NCBI GenBank assembly: GCA_030424955.1
Contig: JAUHVS010000375.1
Span: 1 to 6,239 of the forward strand
Source: a bacterium
GTDB lineage: Bacteria > Myxococcota_A > Bradymonadia > UBA7976 > UBA1532
Direction of reading: 5' to 3'
DNA: 6,239 nt
In this document: one piece after another, positions 1 through 6,239 of the stretch
Layout: each line of letters opens with the position of its first letter
How positions within the stretch are numbered: the first letter of the stretch is position 1
The notes under the pieces: model-generated
Told to the model about the DNA's origin: nothing
The model's database searches: none
What the model saw: only the letters and a program-made list of their open reading frames with translations
Translations under genes and position numbers: made by a program

Positions 1-242
1 CTCGCGTCCGCGCCAAAGAGCGCCGTGAACCGCTGGGGATACAGCGCCCGCAGCTCGGCGCGGGCGGCGGCGCTCGCGTCGACGCGGCGCACCAGCGCGG
101 CCTCGGCGTCGGGGCTCAGCCGGCCCTCGCCCAGGGCGGCGAGCTCGTCGGCGTCGGGCAGCGGGCCGGCCGGCGGATCCACCAGGGGCACGGTCCACCG
201 CAGCAGGGCATCGGTCAGCGCGTCGGGACCAGGGCGGTTCAT
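1..242 (-). CDS. Partial protein, N-terminal 80 residues; anti-sigma-factor-like, without a zinc-binding motif
   Basis: This gene starts at ATG 242-240 and runs off the left edge, so only the N-terminus is visible. Its start codon overlaps the TGA of the sigma factor gene (ATGA). A GGAGG ribosome binding site (plus-strand cctcc, 248-252) lies 5 nt upstream, inside the sigma gene, so the two are probably translationally coupled. Residues about 30-66 follow the layout of anti-sigma N-terminal domains: a DELAAL helix, a GEGRLSPDAEAAL turn and helix, then an A-R-A-E-L helix. The His and Cys residues that bind zinc in the ZAS family (HxxxCxxC) are absent: the stretch where the paired cysteines would fall reads DASAAAR. 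No transmembrane segment appears in the visible part. Position directly after a sigma factor and this layout suggest it controls that sigma factor, but this is inference. It could also be an unrelated hypothetical protein. Confidence 0.5.
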   Translation of the reverse strand, partial: MNRPGPDALTDALLRWTVPLVDPPAGPLPDADELAALGEGRLSPDAEAALVRRVDASAAARAELRALYPQRFTALFGADA

Positions 243-1135
243 GCGGGCCTCCAGGGCCAGGGGCGCAGGCCGGCGAGCACCAGCGCCACCTGCAGCAGGT
301 CATCGAGGTCGAGGTGATCCGCCAGGTGGCTGAGCTGGTCGCGCAGCGCCCGGGGGCTCAGGCCCAGCTCCGCCTCGGCGCGGCGGGTGAACGCCGCCCA
401 GATCTTCTCGCGGATGCGGTTGAGGCGGCGGAAGATCGTGCTGGGCTGCACGCCCAGCTCGTCGGCGATCTCTCGCAGCACCAGCTGGTCGCGGTAGCTC
501 TTGCGCAGCAGGCGCACCTCGTCGGCCGAGAGGGCGTTGACGCTCTCGACGAACAGGGGGCGCAGCCGGGCCGCGCCGTCGAGCCCCGCCAGGCGGTCGT
601 CGGCCCGGGCGCGGGGATCCTGCAGGTGATCGAACGCGGCCTCGCTGGCCGCTGGGCGCCGCTGCCGGGCGCGGTCGAGCACCAGCCGGCGGGTGGTCAC
701 CTTCAGCCAGCCCCGCAGGGAGCCCAGGCCGCCGTAGGACCACAGGCGCGCCGAGCGCGGATCTTCGGGGCGGCGGGGCATGAACAGGCTGGTGAGGAGC
801 TCATCGGCGACCTCCTGGGCCAGCTCGCTGCCGTCGGCCACCTTGGCGCAGCGGCTGCGGATGTACTCGGCGTGCTGTTCGAAGAAGCGGCGCACCGCGC
901 GCTCGCTGCCGTGCAACCCGGCCTGGGCCAGGTAGACGTCGCCGAGGGCGAGCTGGGCGAGGCAGGCGAGGGGGCCCTCGGGGCCCGCGCGGCGGGCCAC
1001 GGTGTGCGCGACGTGGGCCACGAAGGCGTCGCAGGGCAGCCCCAGGCCCTGCTCGGCGTCCAGCGTCGCCCACGCGGCCTCGATGGCCTGCTGGACCTCG
1101 GGGCTGGGGGCGGCGGTGGGGGGCAGCGCAGACAC
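239..1135 (-). CDS. Sigma-70-family RNA polymerase sigma factor (ECF-like, myxobacterial-type)
   Basis: The 298-residue protein would direct RNA polymerase to a specific promoter set. Residues about 68-160 look like sigma region 2: a helical 2.1-2.2 part (RRFFEQHAEYIRSRC, then ELAQEVADELLTSLF), followed by SLRGWLKVTTRRLVLDRARQ, which matches the region 2.3/2.4 pattern of ECF factors. Residues about 198-247 look like region 4, with a helix-turn-helix at LREIADELGVQPSTIFRRLNRIREK. Regions 1.1 and 3 are absent, as in ECF sigmas. The protein exceeds the usual ECF length of about 160-200 because of some 65 extra N-terminal residues and a 45-residue C-terminal tail with a leucine-rich helix (HLDLDDLLQVALVLAGL). 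This size and layout recall the sigma-70 factors described as a Myxococcales-specific family. The start is GTG 1135, chosen because GAGG (plus-strand cctc, 1142-1145) lies 6 nt upstream. The following gene overlaps its stop and may encode its regulator. Target promoters are unknown. Confidence 0.85.
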   Translation of the reverse strand: MSALPPTAAPSPEVQQAIEAAWATLDAEQGLGLPCDAFVAHVAHTVARRAGPEGPLACLAQLALGDVYLAQAGLHGSERAVRRFFEQHAEYIRSRCAKVADGSELAQEVADELLTSLFMPRRPEDPRSARLWSYGGLGSLRGWLKVTTRRLVLDRARQRRPAASEAAFDHLQDPRARADDRLAGLDGAARLRPLFVESVNALSADEVRLLRKSYRDQLVLREIADELGVQPSTIFRRLNRIREKIWAAFTRRAEAELGLSPRALRDQLSHLADHLDLDDLLQVALVLAGLRPWPWRPA

Positions 1136-1348
1136 GGCGAACCTCGCAGCGGGCGCCCAGGGCGGGGGCCTCGTGGGGGGGACGGGGGCGGCGGCCGCCC
1201 GTTGCGCCAGAAAATCGACGCGGGGTGAAACACCTGACCCAGCGGACCGGCGGATCGGCCCAGCCTATCAGGCCGGGCGCCGCTGCGCCCGCCCGCACGC
1301 CGGGCGGCGAGCCTTGCGCCGTCCACGGGATTCTCGGACGCTGCCGCC
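1136..1348. promoter_or_regulatory. Divergent sigma-factor / murB intergenic region
   Basis: These 213 bp separate two divergently transcribed genes and must hold the promoters for both. For the sigma gene I found no hexamer pair close to consensus, nor an obvious ECF-type element. For murB the best candidate is weak: CGGACC (1243-1248), 17 bp, TATCAG (1266-1271). Between this and the murB start lie two small perfect inverted repeats, 6-bp arms 1275-1280/1285-1290 (loop 4) and 1290-1295/1301-1306 (loop 5). The two share position 1290 and could fold in a leader. A G-rich tract with a NotI-like palindrome occupies about 1165-1201. No small gene with a convincing start and ribosome binding site was found. 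Confidence 0.4.
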
Positions 1349-2446
1349 ATGATCGCCACGCCCACCTTCATCCAGCGAGACGTCCCCCTGGCCCCCCGCA
1401 CGACCCTGGGGGTCGGGGGCGCGGCGGCCTGGTTCGCGCCCTGTGCGGATCGCGCTCAGGTGCGCGAGGCGCTGCGGACCGCCGACGGGCGGGGGCTGCC
1501 GCTGGCGCTGCTCGGCGGCGGCAGCAACACCTTGGTGTGTGACGGTGGCTTCGCCGGGCTGGTGCTCGCCCCACAGCTGCTCGGCGTCGAGGTCGAGCGG
1601 GTGGGCGACGCCGTCCACCTGCACGTGCAGGCGGGCGAGCCGTGGGACGGGCTGGTGGCCCGCGCCGTGGCCGAGGGGTGGGCGGGCATCGAGTGCCTCG
1701 CGGGCATCCCCGGCACCGTGGGCTCGGCGCCCATCCAGAACATCGGCGCCTACGGGCAGGCGCTGGCGGACGTGTGCGTGGCGGTGACCGCGTGGGACCG
1801 CGCGCGGGGCGCCGAGGTCACCCTGCCCGCCGCCGAGTGCGGGTTCGGCTACCGCGAGAGCCGGTTCAAGGCGGCCCCGGGCGCGCTGGTGGTGCTGTCG
1901 GTGACCCTGGCGCTGCGGCCGGGCGGGGCCCCCACGGTGCGCTACCCGCAGCTCGCGGCGCACCTGCCCGCGGGCGCCGATCTGGCGAGCACCCGCGACA
2001 CCGTGCTGGCGCTGCGCCGCAGCAAGTCGATGGTGTACGACCCGGCCGATCCCAACCACCGCAGCGCGGGCAGCTTCTTCATGAACCCGGTGGTGCCCAC
2101 CGCCCAGGCCGACGCCGCGTGGGCCCGGCTGGCGGCCGCTGGCGTGGCCGGTCCCATGCCGCGCTGGCCCGCGGGCCCTGGCCTCACCAAGCTGAGCGCC
2201 GCCTGGCTCATCGAGCGGGCGGGCTTCCAGCGGGGGGTCGGCGAGGGGCGGGTGGGGCTGTCGAGCCGGCACACGCTGGCCCTCATCAACCGCGGGGGCG
2301 CGCGGGCCGAGGCCCTGCTGCGCTTCGCGGCGCGGGTGCGGGCGGGGGTGTGGCGCGCGACCGGGGTGCGGCTGCACCCCGAGCCGGTGGTGCTGGGGGG
2401 CGACGGGCCCGTGGCCGATCTGCTGGACCGGCTGGCGGGCCTCTGA
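1349..2446 (+). CDS. murB: UDP-N-acetylenolpyruvoylglucosamine reductase (MurB)
   Basis: MurB is the cytoplasmic FAD enzyme that uses NADPH to reduce UDP-GlcNAc-enolpyruvate to UDP-MurNAc, the second committed step of peptidoglycan synthesis. The 365 residues carry the FAD-binding half with TTLGVGGAA (18-26) and the loop GGGSNTLV (56-63), then GSAPIQNIGAYGQ (125-137). GYRESRFK (167-174) holds the conserved active-site Arg169. SAGSFFMNP (239-247) holds Ser242, the expected proton donor to the flavin-reduced intermediate (Ser229 in E. coli). HPEP (343-346) holds Glu345, matching E. coli Glu325. The catalytic set is therefore complete. Length and motifs fit the longer, E. coli-like type I group rather than the shorter type II enzymes, though I have not aligned it. 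The ATG start gives a normal N-terminus, but no good Shine-Dalgarno precedes it; the nearest purine run is GGA about 10 nt upstream. No other mur or dcw gene adjoins it. Confidence 0.96.
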   Translation: MIATPTFIQRDVPLAPRTTLGVGGAAAWFAPCADRAQVREALRTADGRGLPLALLGGGSNTLVCDGGFAGLVLAPQLLGVEVERVGDAVHLHVQAGEPWDGLVARAVAEGWAGIECLAGIPGTVGSAPIQNIGAYGQALADVCVAVTAWDRARGAEVTLPAAECGFGYRESRFKAAPGALVVLSVTLALRPGGAPTVRYPQLAAHLPAGADLASTRDTVLALRRSKSMVYDPADPNHRSAGSFFMNPVVPTAQADAAWARLAAAGVAGPMPRWPAGPGLTKLSAAWLIERAGFQRGVGEGRVGLSSRHTLALINRGGARAEALLRFAARVRAGVWRATGVRLHPEPVVLGGDGPVADLLDRLAGL

Positions 2447-2455
2447 CGCGATCGC
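2447..2455. repeat. Palindrome between convergent murB and glgA stop codons
   Basis: The whole gap between the two convergent stop codons is 9 bp, and positions 2448-2455 are the perfect palindrome GCGATCGC. Including both stop codons the symmetry extends to CTGA-c-GCGATCGC-TCAG, with one unpaired base at 2447. There is no loop, so it is not a classical hairpin terminator, and neither strand has a U-tract. Transcripts of the two genes probably overlap at their 3' ends unless termination occurs inside the opposite gene. Confidence 0.5.
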
Positions 2456-3919
2456 TCAGCCCCGCTTGAGGTGCACCGCCTCGCGGTACAGCGACTCGTA
2501 GGCCCGCGCGGCGTGGCCCCAGGTGAAGCGCTGGCGCATGCCCCGCGCCTGCATACCCCGGTAGTCATCGTGGCGGTTGTACCAGGTGTGCACGGCCCAC
2601 CCGATGGTGTCGCGCAGCGCGCCGTAGGTGAGGCCGTAGCACTTGAAGCCCGTGCCCCGGTGGTGGGGCGCGTCGTAGTTGTCGACGGTGTCTTGCAGGC
2701 CCCCCACGGCGTGCACGATGGGCGGCGTGCCGTAGCGCAGGCTGTAGAGCTGGTTGAGGCCGCAGGGCTCGAAGCGCGAGGGCATGAGGTACAGATCGCT
2801 GCCCGCCTCGATGCGGTGGGCGAGCCCGTTGTCGTAGCGCAGCCGGAAGGCGAAGTTGCGGTGGCCTTGGCGCCCCATGGCCTCGACGGCGTCGTGGGCC
2901 CAGCGCTCGCCTGAGCCCAGCAGCACCACCTGCACGTCCCAGCTGAGCAGCTCGGGCAGCACGTCGAGCAGCAGGTCGATGCCCTTCTGGTGTACCAGCC
3001 GCGACACCAGGCCCAGCACGGGCACCTCGGCGCGCACCGGCAGGCCCAGCTCGCGCTGCAGCGCCGCCTTGCACACCGCCTTGCCGGCCATGTCGTCCAC
3101 GTCGTAGTTGGCGGGCAGGTGGCGGTCGGTGGCCGGGTTCCACTCGTCGTAGTCCGTGCCGTTCAAGATGCCGCGCAGGGCCCAGGCGCGGTCGCGGGCG
3201 ACGCCGTCGAGGCCGTAGCCATAGGCCGGCGTGCGCAGCTCGCGGGCGTAGGTGGGGCTGACCGAGTTCAAGAGCGTCGCGTGGTACAGCCCGCCCTTGA
3301 GCAGGTTGACCTGGTTGTTGCGCTCGAGCTCGAGGTGGTTGAAGTGCTGCCAGCCCACGTCGAGCACGTCCATCAGCCCCGGGTAGAACTCACCCTGGTA
3401 CTGCATGTTGTGGATGGTCAGCACCGACGCCGCGCCGCCCAGCAGGGGGTCGTGGCGGTAGGCCGTGTTGAGGAGCACCGGCACGGCCGCGGTGTGCCAG
3501 TCGTTGACGTGCACCACGTCGGGCGCGAAGCCCAGCATGCGGGCGGCCTCGAGGGCGCCGCGGGACAGGAAGACGAAGCGGTTGTCGTTGTCGGCGAAGC
3601 CCTGGCCGTCGGGCTCGGTGTAGGGGTGCGGGCGGTCGAAGAAGCGGTCGTACTCCAAGAACCAAACGGGCACCTCGCAGCCCGGCAGCCGGCCCTCGAG
3701 CACCTCGCCCCACAGCGTGCCGATGACGCCCATGGGCACGCCCAGCGGGCCGCCGACGGGGGTCAGCGTGCCGCGGTCGATGCTGGCGTAGCGGGGCATG
3801 ACCAGGCGGACGTCGTGTCCGAGCTCGGCGAGGAACTTCGGCAGCACGCCCGCGACATCGGCGAGGCCCCCGGTCTTTGCGAAGGGGACGGCCTCGGCCG
3901 CCACCAGCAGGATCTTCAT
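2456..3919 (-). CDS. glgA: Glycogen synthase, ADP-glucose type (GlgA, GT5 family)
   Basis: This cytoplasmic enzyme transfers glucose from ADP-glucose to the non-reducing end of alpha-1,4-glucan, building glycogen. The 487 residues are close to the 477 of the E. coli enzyme and show the GT-B fold of family GT5. The N-terminal domain has KTGGLADV (15-22) with the ADP-glucose-binding Lys15. VNDWHTA (138-144) holds His142, the counterpart of E. coli His161, and TIHNMQYQGEF (168-178) follows. The C-terminal domain has GLVSRLVHQKGIDLL (303-317) with Arg307 and Lys312, then PSRFEPCGLNQLYSLRYG (380-397) with Glu384 and Cys386, counterparts of E. coli Glu377 and Cys379, then VGGLQDTV (405-412). All expected active-site residues are present. 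The ATG start is supported by a perfect AGGAGGT site 6 nt upstream and a strong promoter. No glgB, glgC or glgP gene is adjacent. It appears monocistronic, divergent from thrS and convergent with murB. Confidence 0.97.
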   Translation of the reverse strand: MKILLVAAEAVPFAKTGGLADVAGVLPKFLAELGHDVRLVMPRYASIDRGTLTPVGGPLGVPMGVIGTLWGEVLEGRLPGCEVPVWFLEYDRFFDRPHPYTEPDGQGFADNDNRFVFLSRGALEAARMLGFAPDVVHVNDWHTAAVPVLLNTAYRHDPLLGGAASVLTIHNMQYQGEFYPGLMDVLDVGWQHFNHLELERNNQVNLLKGGLYHATLLNSVSPTYARELRTPAYGYGLDGVARDRAWALRGILNGTDYDEWNPATDRHLPANYDVDDMAGKAVCKAALQRELGLPVRAEVPVLGLVSRLVHQKGIDLLLDVLPELLSWDVQVVLLGSGERWAHDAVEAMGRQGHRNFAFRLRYDNGLAHRIEAGSDLYLMPSRFEPCGLNQLYSLRYGTPPIVHAVGGLQDTVDNYDAPHHRGTGFKCYGLTYGALRDTIGWAVHTWYNRHDDYRGMQARGMRQRFTWGHAARAYESLYREAVHLKRG

Positions 3920-3925
3920 GGGCGG

Positions 3926-3932
3926 ACCTCCT
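3926..3932 (-). promoter_or_regulatory. glgA Shine-Dalgarno sequence
   Basis: Read on the minus strand this is AGGAGGT, a full-length match to the anti-Shine-Dalgarno core, 6 nt before the glgA ATG. It fixes the start codon and predicts efficient translation. It is the strongest ribosome binding site in the window. Confidence 0.9.
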
Positions 3933-3945
3933 GGGGCACCCGTGG

Positions 3946-3974
3946 CGTCTACTCCTCAGGGCCCGCGGCGTCAA
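3946..3974 (-). promoter_or_regulatory. Predicted sigma-70 promoter of glgA
   Basis: On the minus strand TTGACG (3974-3969) and TAGACG (3951-3946) are separated by exactly 17 bp. The -35 box matches TTGACA in 5 of 6 positions; the -10 box matches TATAAT in 3 of 6 (T1, A2 and A4). Transcription would start near 3939, giving a leader of about 20 nt that holds little more than the Shine-Dalgarno. The placement and spacing mirror the thrS promoter on the other strand. Confidence 0.65.
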
Positions 3975-4012
3975 CGTCGACGGCCCTGGCGGCGGCCCGG
4001 CGCGGTCGCCGG

Positions 4013-4041
4013 TTGACCCCCCCGGACCCCCTGCCTAGACT
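4013..4041 (+). promoter_or_regulatory. Predicted sigma-70 promoter of thrS
   Basis: TTGACC (4013-4018) and TAGACT (4036-4041) are spaced by exactly 17 bp. The -35 box matches TTGACA in 5 of 6 positions and the -10 box matches TATAAT in 4 of 6 (T1, A2, A4 and T6). Transcription would begin near 4048, leaving about 39 nt before the preferred ATG at 4087. That leader is too short for a T-box or an E. coli-type tRNA-mimic thrS operator. The TAG inside the -10 box is also an in-frame stop for the thrS reading frame. Confidence 0.75.
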
Positions 4042-4072
4042 CCGCGGCTCCCGCGCCTGGTATGCGTGGAGC

Positions 4073-4078
4073 AAAGGA
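4073..4078 (+). promoter_or_regulatory. thrS Shine-Dalgarno sequence that decides the start
   Basis: AAAGGA lies 8 nt before ATG 4087. It supports this ATG over the in-frame GTG at 4066, which has no comparable purine run upstream (the sequence before it is CGCCTGGTATGC). The ATG at 4062 is out of frame. Confidence 0.7.
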
Positions 4079-4086
4079 CGGTCGAC

Positions 4087-5862
<1,776 letters not shown>

Positions 5863-5874
5863 GGCGGCGCCCCC

Positions 5875-5897
5875 CGGCGCGCTGATCCGGCGCGCCG
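5875..5897 (+). terminator. Candidate thrS terminator hairpin
   Basis: Perfect 8-bp arms CGGCGCGC (5875-5882) and GCGCGCCG (5890-5897) enclose a 7-nt loop, TGATCCG, starting 13 bases after the thrS stop. Only TTC follows, not a U-tract, so it is a stable stem that resembles an intrinsic terminator without the usual tail. It may act in 3'-end protection or need Rho. Confidence 0.5.
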
Positions 5898-5903
5898 TTC
5901 GCT

Positions 5904-5924
5904 CGGTGCCGCGGGTGGGCACCG
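5904..5924. repeat. Inverted repeat in the thrS 3' region
   Basis: Perfect 7-bp arms CGGTGCC (5904-5910) and GGCACCG (5918-5924) enclose a 7-nt loop. It lies directly after the first thrS-side hairpin. It overlaps the next inverted repeat (5922-5938) by three bases, so the two cannot both form in full. Confidence 0.5.
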
Positions 5925-5930
5925 GGCGCT

Positions 5931-5954
5931 GCGCCCGGCCCCTCGGCCGGGCGC
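5931..5954. terminator. Strong hairpin between convergent thrS and the Skp-like gene (bidirectional terminator candidate)
   Basis: Perfect 10-bp arms GCGCCCGGCC (5931-5940) and GGCCGGGCGC (5945-5954) enclose a 4-nt loop. It ends 14 bases before the stop codon of the minus-strand gene at the right edge. This is the most stable-looking stem in the window. Its left arm can instead pair with 5922-5929, because GCGCCCGG at 5931-5938 also complements CCGGGCGC, so two exclusive folds exist. No U-tract follows on either strand. Confidence 0.55.
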
Positions 5955-5968
5955 CACCCCCTCACCCG

Positions 5969-6239
5969 TCAGCCGCCGCAGTGCTTGACCACCAGCTCGG
6001 TGACGTTGGTCTCCTGCGCCTTCGGCGGCGCCTGCACCAGGCCGGTGCGCGACACGATGACCGTGTAGCCCTTCTCGTGCAGCGCCTCGCGCACCATCAG
6101 CATGGCGCGTACGGCGAAGGCCTGCTGCGCCTGCATCACCATCATCTCGGCGCGGGCCAGGTCCTGCTCGCTCTCGGCGACCCGGGTGCGCATGGTGAGC
6201 ATGCCGGTCTCGTTGCCCGTGCGCTTGAAGTCCGCGCCC
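5969..6239 (-). CDS. Partial C-terminus of an OmpH/Skp-family-like protein
   Basis: Only the last 89 complete codons are visible; the frame stays open to the right edge, so the start lies outside. The internal ATG at 6202 is not a likely start because the open frame continues upstream. The N-terminal half of the fragment is a charged, alanine- and methionine-rich helix of coiled-coil character (RVAESEQDLARAEMMVMQAQ). It is followed by VREALHEKGYTVIVSRTG, a pattern like the end of OmpH/Skp proteins, where a helix leads to a beta strand (a...EKGYdlVld). The sequence then runs LVQAPP and TNVTELVVKH, resembling their ...aP..DiTdeVik end. Skp is a trimeric periplasmic chaperone that holds unfolded outer-membrane proteins with long coiled-coil arms. 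The visible end is KHCGG, with a cysteine third from the C-terminus, which is unusual. The assignment rests on a short resemblance, and bamA or lpxD, frequent skp neighbours, are not visible. It is convergent with thrS. Confidence 0.5.
   Translation of the reverse strand, partial: GADFKRTGNETGMLTMRTRVAESEQDLARAEMMVMQAQQAFAVRAMLMVREALHEKGYTVIVSRTGLVQAPPKAQETNVTELVVKHCGG

Noticed and set aside
314..1228. A 304-codon plus-strand frame antisense to the sigma factor
   Set aside because: Its translation is Gly/Ala/Gln/Leu-rich and domain-free, while the opposite strand has clear sigma regions 2 and 4.
1301..1317. A sigma-54-type promoter (GG...GC) upstream of murB
   Set aside because: The GG and TTGC elements are 11 rather than 10 bases apart and the flanking bases do not fit the consensus.
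1268..2377. A 369-codon minus-strand frame antisense to murB
   Set aside because: murB is unambiguous on the plus strand. This frame reads as repetitive Arg/His/Gly/Ala with no motif.
4043..4055. A small hairpin (CGCGG, loop CTC, CCGCG) just after the thrS -10 box
   Set aside because: The arms are only 5 bp, and the predicted start near 4048 means the left arm is probably not transcribed.
4066..4086. GTG 4066 as the thrS start
   Set aside because: It has no ribosome binding site and would lie only about 18 nt after the predicted transcription start. ATG 4087 has AAAGGA at a good distance. It cannot be fully excluded and changes only 7 residues.

Overview
The window is very GC-rich, with coding sequence that strongly prefers G or C at third codon positions. 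It carries four genes I recognise with fair to high confidence and two genes cut by the window edges. No tRNA, rRNA, CRISPR array, insertion sequence or phage gene is visible. The base composition, a 298-residue sigma-70-like factor resembling a family known mostly from myxobacteria, and a Skp-like protein (which implies an outer membrane) suggest a Gram-negative bacterium, most plausibly a myxobacterium or relative (Myxococcota). That assignment is an inference, because no ribosomal RNA is present.

Left region (1-1135, minus strand): a sigma factor gene overlaps the next gene by ATGA. The downstream gene leaves the window after 80 codons. Its start resembles the N-terminus of an anti-sigma factor, but the zinc-binding residues are missing. 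Together they look like a translationally coupled regulatory pair. A 213-bp divergent gap separates the sigma gene from murB.

Centre (1349-3919): murB (cell-wall precursor synthesis, plus strand) converges on glgA (glycogen synthase, minus strand). Only 9 bp lie between their stop codons, and 8 of these form a perfect palindrome. Neither gene sits in its classical cluster: no other mur or dcw gene is next to murB, and no glgB, glgC or glgP is next to glgA.

Right region (3920-6239): glgA and thrS diverge from a 167-bp gap holding two very similar, oppositely oriented sigma-70 promoters (TTGACG-17-TAGACG and TTGACC-17-TAGACT). The threonyl-tRNA synthetase has complete editing, catalytic and anticodon-binding parts but no N-terminal TGS domain. 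An in-frame stop upstream shows the domain is not simply mis-annotated away. After thrS comes a 106-bp convergent gap packed with perfect inverted repeats, then the 3' end of a probable OmpH/Skp-family periplasmic chaperone gene that enters from the right edge.

I do not see an obviously new multi-gene system here. Most of the window is conserved housekeeping. The most distinctive items are the coupled sigma / zinc-less anti-sigma-like pair, the TGS-less ThrRS with its short leader, the mirrored promoter pair and the hairpin cluster.
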